Of a stretch of DNA of 64,000 nt, positions 48,966-58,925 are shown in pieces. The DNA is from Methylophaga thalassica. Lineage in GTDB: Bacteria; Pseudomonadota; Gammaproteobacteria; Nitrosococcales; Methylophagaceae. Every line of letters begins with the position of its first letter. The stretch's first letter is position 1. The DNA lies in the NCBI RefSeq assembly GCF_030159795.1, contig NZ_BSND01000004.1, positions 372,001 to 436,000 on the forward strand, read 5' to 3'. The notes below the pieces were generated by a model, which saw nothing but the letters and a program-made list of their open reading frames with translations, searched no databases and was not told where the DNA came from. The position numbers and the translations under genes were made by a program.

Positions 48966-51407
48966 ATGAAAAACCAAAAGATGGCTGCGGCACGAATCAA
49001 TAAACGACGTAAAGCCCGTCAGCTCATTTTAAGCTCCATCGTTCTGAGCGGTAGTTTGTTATACCAGCCTCAGAGCGTTTTTGCCGACAACGCTCAGCAA
49101 CATTATGAAATTCAACAAGGTGATTTAGCGACGGTATTGAACCAATTCGCCAGTCGTGCCGGGATTTTACTCTCAGCAGATGCTGCATTAACCAGCGGTA
49201 AATCCAGTCAAGGCCTGTCCGGTGACTATGCAACCGAACAAGGGTTAAACCTGATTCTGGCCGGCACCGGACTCACGTTCACTAAATCTGCTGACAATAG
49301 CTATTATTTGGAAAGAAAACCGGCACCAAAGCAACAACAAAACTTCACGCTGGATGATAGTACTGACTCCGTTGATTTGGATGCATTAATGGTGATGGGA
49401 ACTCCACAGTTTCGCTATGATAGCCGTGAGGTTAAAACAGGCACTCGCATTGCTAAAGATGTGACAGAAATGGCGCGCAGTGTCGATATTATCCCTGAAC
49501 AACTGTTATTAGATTCACAAGCGCGTGAAATGGAAGATGTCTATAAGATGGCGCCCAACGTCGTTAACGCTGATGGTTATGGTGGCACGCGTGAAGACTA
49601 CCTGATCAGGGGCTTCAGACGACCTGCCGATATTTATCGTAACGGAGTCCGTCTCAAAACAAACAGACGTATTGATCCGGCAACTGTCGACAATATTCAA
49701 ATTATCAAAGGCCCCGTGGCAGATATAGGACAAATGATGCCGGGGGGTCTTGTTAACATTATCACTAAAAAACCTCAGTTAGAGAATGAAAATCATCTCT
49801 CAACCAGCTTTGATGAGTATGGTCAGCAACGTGCTGTCTTTGACTCAACAGGTGCAATCGCTGATAGCGATAATCTGGCATATCGAATCACTGGTTCATG
49901 GGAAGACAGTGAAACCTTCCGTGACAACTCAGATATCGACAGACGCTTTTTATCCAGCTCACTCTCGTGGTTTGGTGATGAAGGCGAATATATCAATGTG
50001 AATTATGAGTACAGTAAAGAAAAACGATCGTTCGACCGGGGTCTGATTACTGTCCCCCTAGCAAACGGCAAGCGAAAAATTGCTGATGTCTCTAGCGATA
50101 CAAGCTATGACGCCGGTTTTAGCTTTAATGAAGTGGAATCCAATCTGGTTGAAATCGACACCGTTTTTCCCATCAAACAAAGCGGTTGGAATATCGAATC
50201 CAAACTGTTTTATAACAGTGAAAAAGCCGACGATACTCATGTTGAAGTAGGAGAGGTAGCAACCGATGGAACAATAACGCGAGGTGTTCAAGGCAACATA
50301 GATCGTGAATTAAATACTTTCTTCGCTCGTTTACAGGCCCGGGGAGAATTTGATTTATTCCTGCCAATGAAGCTTGTAACGGGTGTTGAATATCACGAGC
50401 AAGACGAAGAATGGATCAACTTTGCCGGTAGTACTCAAACAGGCGGCACAGTCACCAATCCAAACAGCTATAACTTAATCAACGATAGCGCGACAGCGAG
50501 CCGTAACCATCGCGATGTCAATATGAAATCATACGGCCCATTCGCTCAGCTTGATATGCAAGCTGCGGATAACGTCACCATCACACTAGGCTTTCGAGAA
50601 GAGTTTTATTCGGCAGATTTTGAACGTCGTGTACTTAGTTCAGGTGTCGTCACCACAGCCGATACACCGCGTGATAGTAAATTCACAAAAAGTGCCGGGA
50701 TTGTCTGGAACATTATTCCAGAAGTATCACTATATACCTCTTATGCCGATACGTTCATGGCGCAAAATGTTTATACGGGTCAGCAGCAACAAACTGCCCT
50801 GCCTCCACAAGAAGGCAGACAATACGAGGCGGGTGTAAAGTGGTCAACCTTTGATGACAGACTTCTGCTGACTATGGCGTATTTTGATATTAAACAAGAC
50901 AATGTCTACGAAAGTGTTAATGGCGAAGCTGAATTGACTGGCGGCATTGATACCAATGGTATCGAATTCAGTGTTGCCGGGAGCCCAGTTTCTGGCTGGA
51001 ATATCCGAGCATCACTCGGGCTGCTTGATGCCGAAATTGTCAGTGAAGATGCTGATACTGATGGTAACCGTCCCACTAATGTGCCAGAACATACTGCTAA
51101 TCTATGGACAAGTTATGAGTTCCAGGGTGTAGATAATCCCTTAAGTGGATTTGGTATTGGCAGTGGTATTACCCATGTCGGTAACCGCTATGGTGATAGT
51201 GAACATAGCTTTGAGTTAGGTGACTACACACTAGTTGATGCTGGTATTTGGTACTACTTTCCGACTATTGGCAGTTCAACCCTAAGAGTAGACTTAGGTG
51301 TAAAAAATATCACAGATGAAGAATACTACACAGCCTCCGGCGGCGCATATCGCATCTCTGTTGGTGCACCAAGAACCGTGTTTGCTGGATTACGTTTAGA
51401 CTTCTAA
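48966..51407 (+). CDS. TonB-dependent siderophore receptor with STN signalling domain
   Basis: Outer-membrane receptor of about 813 aa. After a long signal peptide (cleavage near VFA-DN) comes a secretin/TonB short N-terminal (STN) domain (about residues 46-110), a plug with the TonB-box region and a 22-strand barrel ending in FAGLRLDF. The plug region DYLIRGFRRPADIYRNG and the VKNITDEEYYTASGG ending match ferric hydroxamate/pyoverdine-type receptors. The ATG at 48966 has GAGGA five bases upstream; an ATG at 48954 is less likely. Ligand unknown; iron uptake is supported by the Fur box and FecIR pair. Confidence 0.93.
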   Translation: MKNQKMAAARINKRRKARQLILSSIVLSGSLLYQPQSVFADNAQQHYEIQQGDLATVLNQFASRAGILLSADAALTSGKSSQGLSGDYATEQGLNLILAGTGLTFTKSADNSYYLERKPAPKQQQNFTLDDSTDSVDLDALMVMGTPQFRYDSREVKTGTRIAKDVTEMARSVDIIPEQLLLDSQAREMEDVYKMAPNVVNADGYGGTREDYLIRGFRRPADIYRNGVRLKTNRRIDPATVDNIQIIKGPVADIGQMMPGGLVNIITKKPQLENENHLSTSFDEYGQQRAVFDSTGAIADSDNLAYRITGSWEDSETFRDNSDIDRRFLSSSLSWFGDEGEYINVNYEYSKEKRSFDRGLITVPLANGKRKIADVSSDTSYDAGFSFNEVESNLVEIDTVFPIKQSGWNIESKLFYNSEKADDTHVEVGEVATDGTITRGVQGNIDRELNTFFARLQARGEFDLFLPMKLVTGVEYHEQDEEWINFAGSTQTGGTVTNPNSYNLINDSATASRNHRDVNMKSYGPFAQLDMQAADNVTITLGFREEFYSADFERRVLSSGVVTTADTPRDSKFTKSAGIVWNIIPEVSLYTSYADTFMAQNVYTGQQQQTALPPQEGRQYEAGVKWSTFDDRLLLTMAYFDIKQDNVYESVNGEAELTGGIDTNGIEFSVAGSPVSGWNIRASLGLLDAEIVSEDADTDGNRPTNVPEHTANLWTSYEFQGVDNPLSGFGIGSGITHVGNRYGDSEHSFELGDYTLVDAGIWYYFPTIGSSTLRVDLGVKNITDEEYYTASGGAYRISVGAPRTVFAGLRLDF

Positions 51408-51418
51408 ACGCGTAAAGG

Positions 51419-51446
51419 ACAGGGCATGGTCATTTCCATGCCCTTT
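51419..51446 (+). terminator. terminator after the siderophore receptor gene
   Basis: Stem AGGGCATGG pairs with CCATGCCCT around a six-base loop and is followed by a short T-rich tract. It also lies next to the stop of the convergent fhcA-like gene and may act for both. Confidence 0.8.
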
Positions 51447-51456
51447 ATCATCAAGC

Positions 51457-53118
51457 TCAGGCAGAATATTGGCCTGATACCTTAGTCGCTAAATAATGCC
51501 TGTGCTGCTCTTCCATAAAGGCATCAGTGATACCGTAGTGGCTTAGTTTCATTGTGTAAAACCGATCAAAGTAATCTTGCACGGTCTGTTCAATTTGCTG
51601 ATTAAAACCAACAGAAGCCGTAACTGTACGGCCATTGGTGCGTTGTGTTATCCGGCCATCATCAAGCACAAGCTCACCGTTCTTAAACACTTTTTCTGCA
51701 TGACGGAACATTAGCGATTTATTCTCTTGTTCACGATAAATTGCGATGTCAGCTCTCGCCCCAGCTTGTAACGTACCTCTATCTTTTTGACCCAATAAAC
51801 GCGCAGGTGCAGCCCGCGTCATGATGGCTATCTCATACAAACTGAATTCTTTTTTCAGATCTTTTAACAAGGTCATCTCAGTAATTTCAGGATGCATATT
51901 TTCCAGGCAAGCCATGCGGTATTCATAACTCATCAATAAGTGTAATAAATCTGGATAACGGGTGAATGGCGCGCCATTAGGGTGATCAGTGGTAAAGAAG
52001 AGTCGCCATGGATCTTCAGATAATAAGAAAATCTCCAGACCTATCGCCCACTGCAAACCATTCACAAAACTCGTTTGTTTATACTGATAAGGCACAATAC
52101 CGCCACTACCCTCATTCTCAGCATGCCAGACGTGCCATTTATTCGGGCTGACATCACCACGGCGAGCAAACTGAGCCATGACGTCACCTGATAACGTCAC
52201 TGTTTGACCAAACAACACTTGCCCGACGTCCATCGTAATATTGGGATAGCGATTAAACGCTGCCATCAATTGCGCCGCCGCTGAAGAAAAGCCAAATTTA
52301 CCTTCGTTGCCATAACCATAAAACTGCACATGCGCCAAATGCATAGGCAATCCCTGTGCAGCTTCCATCGTATCCACAATCGTCTGAATGTTGCCTGGTG
52401 TACCTAAGTTATTACAATGAACATGAACAGGATGCGGTAAGCCAGTCTGAACCGCAGCTGTTTGTAGGGTTTGTAATAACTGACGAGACGAAATACTGTA
52501 ATCAGTCAACACATCATCCAGATTGAATGTCTCGGCACCATCTTTAAATGCCTGTGAACCACCGGCGTTGATCACCTTCAATCCCAAAGCCTTTGTTTTA
52601 TGTAGCGTCCAAGCCACATAATCATTGATTTGTGATTGACTGGCACCCTGCCTGATTAAATTGACCAATAAATCATCACTACCGAGGATGGCCAGGGCTG
52701 CAGTGTCAATAATAGGAATATCAGCAAATTCGGCATGCACTTGTGGCGCATTTACTGGCAACATGGCAGGCTCTACCACCATGCTATAGCCCATCTCAGT
52801 GTATTTATAACCAGTTTCAAACGACGACCAGCGTGCATTGGCAAAAGGTGTTGCTGCTTGTCTCATTAAGTGATTCCGGTGCTGTTCAGGCAGGAGTAAT
52901 CGTGCCGTATTCACATTGCCACCAGCGATATGGCTATGAATATCAATCCCTCCCGCCATCACGATGTCACCATTCACATCATAAATAGTGGCTTTCTGCT
53001 GTTGCTCTATAGCGGGTGCGTTACAGATTCTGTCATCTCTGAACCAGATATCACGTATCTCCCCATGCCAGTTTTGAACAGGATCATAGGCACGGGCATT
53101 TTTTATACACGAATACAT
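51457..53118 (-). CDS. fhcA: formylmethanofuran dehydrogenase subunit A homologue (FhcA-like amidohydrolase)
   Basis: Amidohydrolase-superfamily protein of 553 aa matching FwdA/FmdA and bacterial FhcA. In methylotrophs FhcA is the hydrolytic subunit of the Fhc complex that releases formate from formyl-methanofuran. The binuclear metal site looks intact: HSH at residues 61-63, the candidate carboxylated Lys181 in LKVINAGG, HVH at 232-234, His260 and His263, and Asp378 in TTDHPNG. The other Fhc subunits (B, C, D) and mch/mtd genes are not adjacent. Instead it is the last gene of an operon with a COG0523 GTPase (six bases upstream), ABC permeases and a TonB receptor under apparent Zur/Fur control, so it may be a second, zinc-limitation copy. 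A good ribosome-binding site (GAGG) precedes it. Confidence 0.87.
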   Translation of the reverse strand: MYSCIKNARAYDPVQNWHGEIRDIWFRDDRICNAPAIEQQQKATIYDVNGDIVMAGGIDIHSHIAGGNVNTARLLLPEQHRNHLMRQAATPFANARWSSFETGYKYTEMGYSMVVEPAMLPVNAPQVHAEFADIPIIDTAALAILGSDDLLVNLIRQGASQSQINDYVAWTLHKTKALGLKVINAGGSQAFKDGAETFNLDDVLTDYSISSRQLLQTLQTAAVQTGLPHPVHVHCNNLGTPGNIQTIVDTMEAAQGLPMHLAHVQFYGYGNEGKFGFSSAAAQLMAAFNRYPNITMDVGQVLFGQTVTLSGDVMAQFARRGDVSPNKWHVWHAENEGSGGIVPYQYKQTSFVNGLQWAIGLEIFLLSEDPWRLFFTTDHPNGAPFTRYPDLLHLLMSYEYRMACLENMHPEITEMTLLKDLKKEFSLYEIAIMTRAAPARLLGQKDRGTLQAGARADIAIYREQENKSLMFRHAEKVFKNGELVLDDGRITQRTNGRTVTASVGFNQQIEQTVQDYFDRFYTMKLSHYGITDAFMEEQHRHYLATKVSGQYSA

Positions 53119-53124
53119 AAAACC

Positions 53125-54132
53125 TCACTGATGCTTGAGAATAAGACAGTCTGATAATCCGGCTTTTATAGCTTCAGTTGATAACACAGTGATGCTGATA
53201 AATTCGATCAGACTCTCGGTTAACACGGCATCGCCTTGGTTAAAATTAAGCTCCGTGTTCACCTGGTTGATAAAAAGTGTGCCTAATTGAGTACTTACAA
53301 CAGCTTTAATACGCGCTACGTTCAGCTGCCCACAAAAATGCAATAACGCCGCCTCATCAAATTGATGTCGACTATCGAAACGAAACCCAAGGCTAGCCCA
53401 GCTCTCTTTTTGGTGCTCATAAACCACAATGCCAGCTTCTGAATATTGATTGATAACGTCCTGCTGTTGTTTTGTCTGAGTCACTTGTTGCCAGATGGCG
53501 CGTTTAAATAAGGATGGTATATCCAGCCATGAAGGAGATAATTGCCCCAACTCTGTCATCTGTATTGGAGTGGCCTGAGCTTCAGACTGAGCTAAAACAG
53601 TCTGCATCTGAAGCAAGTCAGCCGGATTTTGCTTATCGTATTTATTGACGACAATCAGGTCAGCCACCGCTAGTTGCTGCAAAAAGATGTTATGAGTTGT
53701 GTAACGTTCATCATTGAAATGACGGGCATCAACTAAGGTAATCGTCGCGCCTAACTCAATCCAACTCTGATATTGCTGACCAGAGAGTATCTCGAGAATT
53801 TCTTTCGGATGCCCCAGCCCACTCGGTTCAATCAATAATCTATCGGGCTTTACTTCACGTAAAATCTGGTTTAATGCCACTGTGACAGGCAAGCCAGCAC
53901 TACAACACATACACCCGCCGGGGACTTCCTTAATGAGTAAACCAGGCGAAGCTGACTCCGCTTCGAGCAGCGTTTTATCCAGTCCTATCTGCCCAAATTC
54001 ATTCACTAATACAGCCCAGCGTTCAGAGACTGGCTTTTTTGCCAATAAATGATTAATAGACGTGGTTTTACCCACGCCCAAAAAGCCGGTAATGATGTTG
54101 GTCGGTACTCTTCTCAGCGGTTTAGTGCTCAT
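53125..54132 (-). CDS. COG0523 (CobW/ZNG1-like) metallochaperone GTPase
   Basis: GTPase of about 335 aa that delivers metals to client proteins. The P-loop is GFLGVGKTT and the metal-binding CxCC motif is GGCMCC; Walker B and guanine-specificity regions (IEPSGLGHP, NKYD) follow. The C-terminal domain is shorter than in the other COG0523 protein of this window. I prefer the ATG at 54132, which overlaps the upstream permease by 11 bases; the longer frame adds 12 residues. It directly precedes the fhcA-like gene, making that protein a candidate client. Confidence 0.9.
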   Translation of the reverse strand: MSTKPLRRVPTNIITGFLGVGKTTSINHLLAKKPVSERWAVLVNEFGQIGLDKTLLEAESASPGLLIKEVPGGCMCCSAGLPVTVALNQILREVKPDRLLIEPSGLGHPKEILEILSGQQYQSWIELGATITLVDARHFNDERYTTHNIFLQQLAVADLIVVNKYDKQNPADLLQMQTVLAQSEAQATPIQMTELGQLSPSWLDIPSLFKRAIWQQVTQTKQQQDVINQYSEAGIVVYEHQKESWASLGFRFDSRHQFDEAALLHFCGQLNVARIKAVVSTQLGTLFINQVNTELNFNQGDAVLTESLIEFISITVLSTEAIKAGLSDCLILKHQ

Positions 54133-55486
54133 GAAACCGGCGTAGCTGGTGCCACATGAAGGCAGCAAATACAGCAGTTATCACAAGTAGTTTCAGCAGG
54201 CTTTGCCATAAACCTGATCCGATATTACTGCTGTAATTAAACGCAGGAATTTCATCAAAGTCTGCTTCTTCGAAAGCTTTATCAGGAAAATAAATTGACC
54301 AGAAAAAATGACGTATTTGTTGATGGTACTGTTCAATCTGCTGATTAAAATCGAGCTTGGCCAGGGTGTCAGCATTGGCTAAACGATTAAAACCATATTG
54401 CATACTCATCACTGGCGAAAACCAGGAAAAGGCTTGCCCTTGTTGATAGCTCGCTAACTGTGTCTGATGGCGCTGACTAACTAAATCAGCCACAATCACA
54501 TCACTCATTTGTTGCTGCCCGTAATACCAACGCCAATCAAATTCATCACCCAATGGTGCCGTAGGAGTCCATTGGGGAAACAGAGCAAGATACGCAGCAA
54601 AATCCGCTTTTTTATCTTTATCCCAGCTATCATTCATATACTGACGCTGTTCAAATACAATAGCCGCATCTTTACCGGCATCCTGTTGTTGAATCTGATA
54701 AAGATAAGCTAATCCGGGTACCACAAAGGTAAACACCAGCCAGATAGTAATAAATGACAGATAGTTAAAACTGGCTTCTTTATTCAGAAATACAATCCAG
54801 CCACAAATAAACCACCAGCACAGCTGATACAAGATGATCTGAGCTAATACGCCAAACCAATTGCTATCAAGACTGATTGAAGTGATTAGCGTGGCAACAA
54901 CTAACAAAACTATATTGACGATCAGTACCATCAACGCCGGTATTGACATTTTTCTGAAGATCAACCGGGCACCTTTGGGAACCTGGGCGACTAACATGGG
55001 CCAGCGACCGGTATTTTTTTCATCTGCTAAGACATTGATACTCATTGCGGCTATCAGTAATGGCATCAAATATAACCAGAGGAAGGACAAATCAAATTGC
55101 CCAAACCGTTGAGCATCCACATTGCCTGGTGCAGTTGCATTGACCTGACTTTGTAAGCCTAATAACCTCACCCGAAGATGCGTCGCAGTTTCATCACGTT
55201 CACCACGAAATATGGCAGACCAGGCTTGCGGCGTTTGTGACACAGGATGAAATAAGTAATAGCCCATATAGCCCGGAAGAAGCTGGTTTTTATCATACTG
55301 ATCACGATAATGTTGAATATCATCCTGATAATGGGCTTGAGAAAATTGGTAATGGTCGAGTTCACGTTCAATTTTTGCCTGACTTAACGCAATGGCAATC
55401 ACACCAGCAACGAGATAAGTCAATAACAACCATTTATTCAGTCGATTCGCCCAAAACAATTTCAATTCAAAAGAAAACAGACTCAT
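54122..55486 (-). CDS. ABC-2 type permease, DUF3526-like (second)
   Basis: Membrane protein of 454 aa. A first helix at about residues 16-36 is followed by a periplasmic stretch of some 100 residues, then about five helices between 135 and 270, a second extracytoplasmic stretch and a last helix near the C-terminus. This layout is typical of DUF3526-containing ABC-2 permeases such as the NosY/GldF-like group. It starts inside the stop of the first permease (ATGA). It is expected to pair with the ATPase at the head of the operon. Direction of transport and substrate are unknown. Confidence 0.8.
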   Translation of the reverse strand: MSLFSFELKLFWANRLNKWLLLTYLVAGVIAIALSQAKIERELDHYQFSQAHYQDDIQHYRDQYDKNQLLPGYMGYYLFHPVSQTPQAWSAIFRGERDETATHLRVRLLGLQSQVNATAPGNVDAQRFGQFDLSFLWLYLMPLLIAAMSINVLADEKNTGRWPMLVAQVPKGARLIFRKMSIPALMVLIVNIVLLVVATLITSISLDSNWFGVLAQIILYQLCWWFICGWIVFLNKEASFNYLSFITIWLVFTFVVPGLAYLYQIQQQDAGKDAAIVFEQRQYMNDSWDKDKKADFAAYLALFPQWTPTAPLGDEFDWRWYYGQQQMSDVIVADLVSQRHQTQLASYQQGQAFSWFSPVMSMQYGFNRLANADTLAKLDFNQQIEQYHQQIRHFFWSIYFPDKAFEEADFDEIPAFNYSSNIGSGLWQSLLKLLVITAVFAAFMWHQLRRFHEH

Positions 55487-56901
55487 ACTAAGGTCACCTT
55501 CGGCCTAATAACCATAATCGCTGCCAATAAACTCAGCAACCAAAGTCCAATCATGGCAGCTGACGATGACATAAATGTCCACTCCTCATCTAATTTACCT
55601 GGCTGATAGTCAAACTCTGCAAGCTCAGCCCAATGAGATTTGGAGATCCGATGGTCACTATTATCATGTGCCATATCCACTTCGTTAATATGTAAATCAT
55701 TCAATGACTGAATCAACTGATAACGATAGGCTTCAGCGGCTTGTTCGTATTGTCTGATCTGCTGGTAACTGGTCGCACTCAGCAGGTTAGATAAACGACT
55801 TGTCAGTAAAAAAGGCGAGAACAGTGACCAGCGTGATACCCAGGAATTTTGCTTAGCTATCTGGTTTAAAAGCTGTCCATACTGCTCTTCAAAGACTTCG
55901 CTGGTAATACGCTCACCTTCCTGCATCAATAAGCCCTTCCAATTCACCGGTAAATCCTCAACACGTTCAACACCGTATTTTTTTAATGTTTGCTCACGAA
56001 AATCATTGAAATACGGATCATCCGGATCATGAGAATCCCCGACTTTGGCAACGGCTTGAGCTGTCTGAATATCAAACACTGCATTATCTGGAAGTGGATA
56101 ACGCCACTCGGCAACGGCATAGGCCAGCTTTGGTAAAACCACCACCATCACTAACCACAACAGTAAGGATGTTGAGAGACTTTGATTATTAGCGCGAGAC
56201 AGCGTTGAAACGAAAAGGATAAGGCTGACCCATATCACGCAATACAGAAAATACAACACAAATAACATAGCAAAACGAACATAGACATCGGCCTCTACTG
56301 CAGCCATCACTAAAAAGATAGCAGCGACGGAAAACACCAATGCCAGGAAAAGTAATGAGATAAATAAAAATGCCAGCGCTTTACCGACAATCATCTGCCT
56401 GAAACTGACACCCAGCGAGATAATTTGACGCAGCGTGCCCTGCTGACGCTCACCACTGATGCTCTTATAGGCCAGAGCGATCAGTACCAATGGCCACACC
56501 ACTAATATCAAGGTCGCCCCGGATAAATAGCCCAACTGCATATAACTGTGACTACTCAGATATTGTTTGAACTGGCTGCTGTTTTGTCGGTGTGCTTCCA
56601 GAAACAACACGTTACCCACAAATGGATTCACACCCGCATCCATAAAACTCAGTGGAGAAATAACGCGAAACACCATTGCCCCATAATGTGCAGCTCGGTG
56701 TGGATGACGATCAGGCTGAGCCTCCCACTTTTCATCGTTGGTTTGCTGCCATTGTTGCTGAACCGCTATAAAATCCTGCTGTTGCTGCCAGTGACTGACA
56801 GCGACCAGCAAGGTGAGAGAGATCAGCAATGGCAGTAAAATTTTTAACGTTTTATGTCGCCATAACTCGATAAGCTCATGACGAGCAATAGAAAAAACCA
56901 T
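55483..56901 (-). CDS. ABC-2 type permease, DUF3526-like (first)
   Basis: Membrane protein of 472 aa with the same layout as its downstream neighbour: an N-terminal helix (about residues 16-36), a periplasmic segment, a block of five helices (about 125-275), a second periplasmic segment and a final helix (about 447-467). The cytoplasmic loop KSISGERQQGTLRQIISLGVSFRQMIVGK is the conserved coupling region of ABC-2 permeases (ExxxGT). The two permeases probably form a heterodimer. It follows the TonB receptor by 13 bases. Confidence 0.82.
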   Translation of the reverse strand: MVFSIARHELIELWRHKTLKILLPLLISLTLLVAVSHWQQQQDFIAVQQQWQQTNDEKWEAQPDRHPHRAAHYGAMVFRVISPLSFMDAGVNPFVGNVLFLEAHRQNSSQFKQYLSSHSYMQLGYLSGATLILVVWPLVLIALAYKSISGERQQGTLRQIISLGVSFRQMIVGKALAFLFISLLFLALVFSVAAIFLVMAAVEADVYVRFAMLFVLYFLYCVIWVSLILFVSTLSRANNQSLSTSLLLWLVMVVVLPKLAYAVAEWRYPLPDNAVFDIQTAQAVAKVGDSHDPDDPYFNDFREQTLKKYGVERVEDLPVNWKGLLMQEGERITSEVFEEQYGQLLNQIAKQNSWVSRWSLFSPFLLTSRLSNLLSATSYQQIRQYEQAAEAYRYQLIQSLNDLHINEVDMAHDNSDHRISKSHWAELAEFDYQPGKLDEEWTFMSSSAAMIGLWLLSLLAAIMVIRPKVTLV

Positions 56902-56914
56902 TTTACTGACCTAC

Positions 56915-58909
56915 TTACTTAAAGCGATATGAAACAGACAATGATGCATTAACACCATTTCCGGGCGAATGAATCGTATCAGTACCATCAGTGCCCCAGT
57001 CATACACATATTCATAATATTCATTGAATAAATTATTGACTCGGAAATTAATATCGCCCCAGCCCGCGTCATAGTTCAGGCTGGTATTAACGAGGTTGTA
57101 TTTACCAAACTTTCCGCCTTCATTAGCTGTGTTCACATAACTACCACTTTGCGAATCCAGCGTGGTTTGCCACATCAGCTTTGGTGTGAGCTGGTAATTT
57201 ACACCAACTGAAGCCGTATAATCTGGCACGCCAATTAACTGATTACCATCCGTTGCGCCAGGTGTTTGAATTTCTGATTCTATTTTTGAAACATTACCCC
57301 AAACCATTGTTTGTGTATTAGCCTGCCAGCTAAAGCTCAGATCCACGCCCTGACGCAGGGTTTTACCCACATTGCTAAATGAGCCATCAACTAGTTGTAT
57401 ATATTCATCGCTGGCTCGCTGCTCCCAATAAGAAAGACTCAACTCTAAAGTTGATAAAGCCGCCCATTTACTACCCAGTTCCCAGCCATCATTCATCGAC
57501 ACATCACGTGCTGAAGTGTCGCCAGCTGTGTAGGCATTTTTTCCAACTGGATGCTGGAAGCTTTGGCCATAGTTAAAAAACACGGTGACATCATCTGTCG
57601 GATAAATAAACACATTCAATTTAGGCTGAACAATGGTGCCAAAATCATAGATATTGCGTTCGTTTTTACTGATTGAGTTCAGATCCTTATCCCAGTACTC
57701 ACCACGCAGTCGATCTGCACGCATGGCAGCATTCCACGATAGCCAGTCAAACGGAGAGTTTGAGATCTGTATATAACTACCGTAGCTGATAAACTCATAA
57801 TGACGATCACGGTTCACTGCATTACGATCACGTTCACGCTGGAATCCGACAGTACCGAAGCGTTGCTCTAACACTTCTTGCTTTTGAACATCAGCTCCCC
57901 ATTGAACTTTCCATTCTGGATTAATTTCCCAGCTCAGTGTAGAGATAAATCCATAATGATCTTCTTCATCATTTCTGTTCTGTAAAGCGGTATCTTGCTT
58001 AAATCTAACCCAACGCTCACGTTTATAATGATTGAAATACGATTTTAGTGACCAGTCGAGGCTGTCTGAGAAAGCGTGGTCAAAATGCAAACTAAATGAG
58101 TTGGTATGCTTTTCACCACCATCCTGAGCAGCATAATCAGCTGATCGTGTTGGGTGTTTTTTTGCCACGTCACGATCCAGAAAACCGGCTGCATCGGCAT
58201 CTATACCTGAAAAACGTGCGATAAAACCGAGTGAGGTATCATCATTAAAATCATAGAACCAACGGCCTGAAGCACTGTATTTTTCAGTTTTCTCGTTATC
58301 TCGATAGCCGTCAGCGTCGCGGTAACCAAAGAAATAATTATGTCTTAAATTGCCAGTCTGCTCACCCGCATAGGCTTGTACTTGTTTTTCGTTATAGCTA
58401 CCTGCAGTTAAAGTGACCTCTCGGCCAATATCACTACGTGTTTCGATATTGTAGTTGCCAGCAATATTAAATAATCCATATCGTGGATCACTATTTCCCT
58501 TATAAACATCAATATTACTGATATCAGCTGGAAATAATTGATTCATTTCACTGAAACCAGAGTGTGTGTTAGATGGAATCCCGTCTATCAGTGTTGCCGC
58601 ATGAGGAGTCGTTCCCTCAGCAGAAAAACCTCTGATACCCATTTCAGAGTCAACAATGCCTTGGTTATAGCGAGCCAAATACACACCAGGTACCCGCGTA
58701 AATAACTCCATGACATTAGTCACTTGTTGTATCTGAATCTCTTCTTTGCTTATTTCATTCACAGAACCCGCCAGATTATCTTTCACATAATCAGGCGCAT
58801 CACTTGTAACAACCATCGGAGCAATTTCGGCAGGTAAATCGCTATCAGCCATCAGAAGTACTGGGAATAAACTTGTCACAACCAGTGTTGAGGGAAGTGT
58901 TTTTTTCAC
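56915..58909 (-). CDS. TonB-dependent outer-membrane receptor, putative metal/metallophore receptor
   Basis: Outer-membrane receptor of about 664 aa with plug (ISKEEIQIQQVTNVMELFTRVPGVYLARYNQG, MGIRGFSAEG) and barrel, ending in an aromatic strand (SVSYRFK). It lacks an STN domain, so it does not signal through FecIR. I place the start at GTG 58909, because AAGGA lies eight bases upstream and a signal peptide starts directly there; the longer frame would begin with TTG inside the ATPase gene. Operon position between an ABC ATPase and permeases, and the two metal-type operators upstream, suggest zinc or a metallophore as ligand. FecA/CirA-like general receptors are the alternative. Confidence 0.87.
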   Translation of the reverse strand: MKKTLPSTLVVTSLFPVLLMADSDLPAEIAPMVVTSDAPDYVKDNLAGSVNEISKEEIQIQQVTNVMELFTRVPGVYLARYNQGIVDSEMGIRGFSAEGTTPHAATLIDGIPSNTHSGFSEMNQLFPADISNIDVYKGNSDPRYGLFNIAGNYNIETRSDIGREVTLTAGSYNEKQVQAYAGEQTGNLRHNYFFGYRDADGYRDNEKTEKYSASGRWFYDFNDDTSLGFIARFSGIDADAAGFLDRDVAKKHPTRSADYAAQDGGEKHTNSFSLHFDHAFSDSLDWSLKSYFNHYKRERWVRFKQDTALQNRNDEEDHYGFISTLSWEINPEWKVQWGADVQKQEVLEQRFGTVGFQRERDRNAVNRDRHYEFISYGSYIQISNSPFDWLSWNAAMRADRLRGEYWDKDLNSISKNERNIYDFGTIVQPKLNVFIYPTDDVTVFFNYGQSFQHPVGKNAYTAGDTSARDVSMNDGWELGSKWAALSTLELSLSYWEQRASDEYIQLVDGSFSNVGKTLRQGVDLSFSWQANTQTMVWGNVSKIESEIQTPGATDGNQLIGVPDYTASVGVNYQLTPKLMWQTTLDSQSGSYVNTANEGGKFGKYNLVNTSLNYDAGWGDINFRVNNLFNEYYEYVYDWGTDGTDTIHSPGNGVNASLSVSYRFK

Positions 58910-58925
58910 TAAAATAATCCTTAAA

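Noticed and set aside
51457-53118. Ordinary dihydroorotase, dihydropyrimidinase or urease-alpha-like enzyme
   Set aside because: The N-terminal MAGGIDIHSHIAGGNVNTAR and the PGNIQTIVDTMEAAQGLPMHLAHVQFYGYG region are specific to the FwdA/FhcA group.
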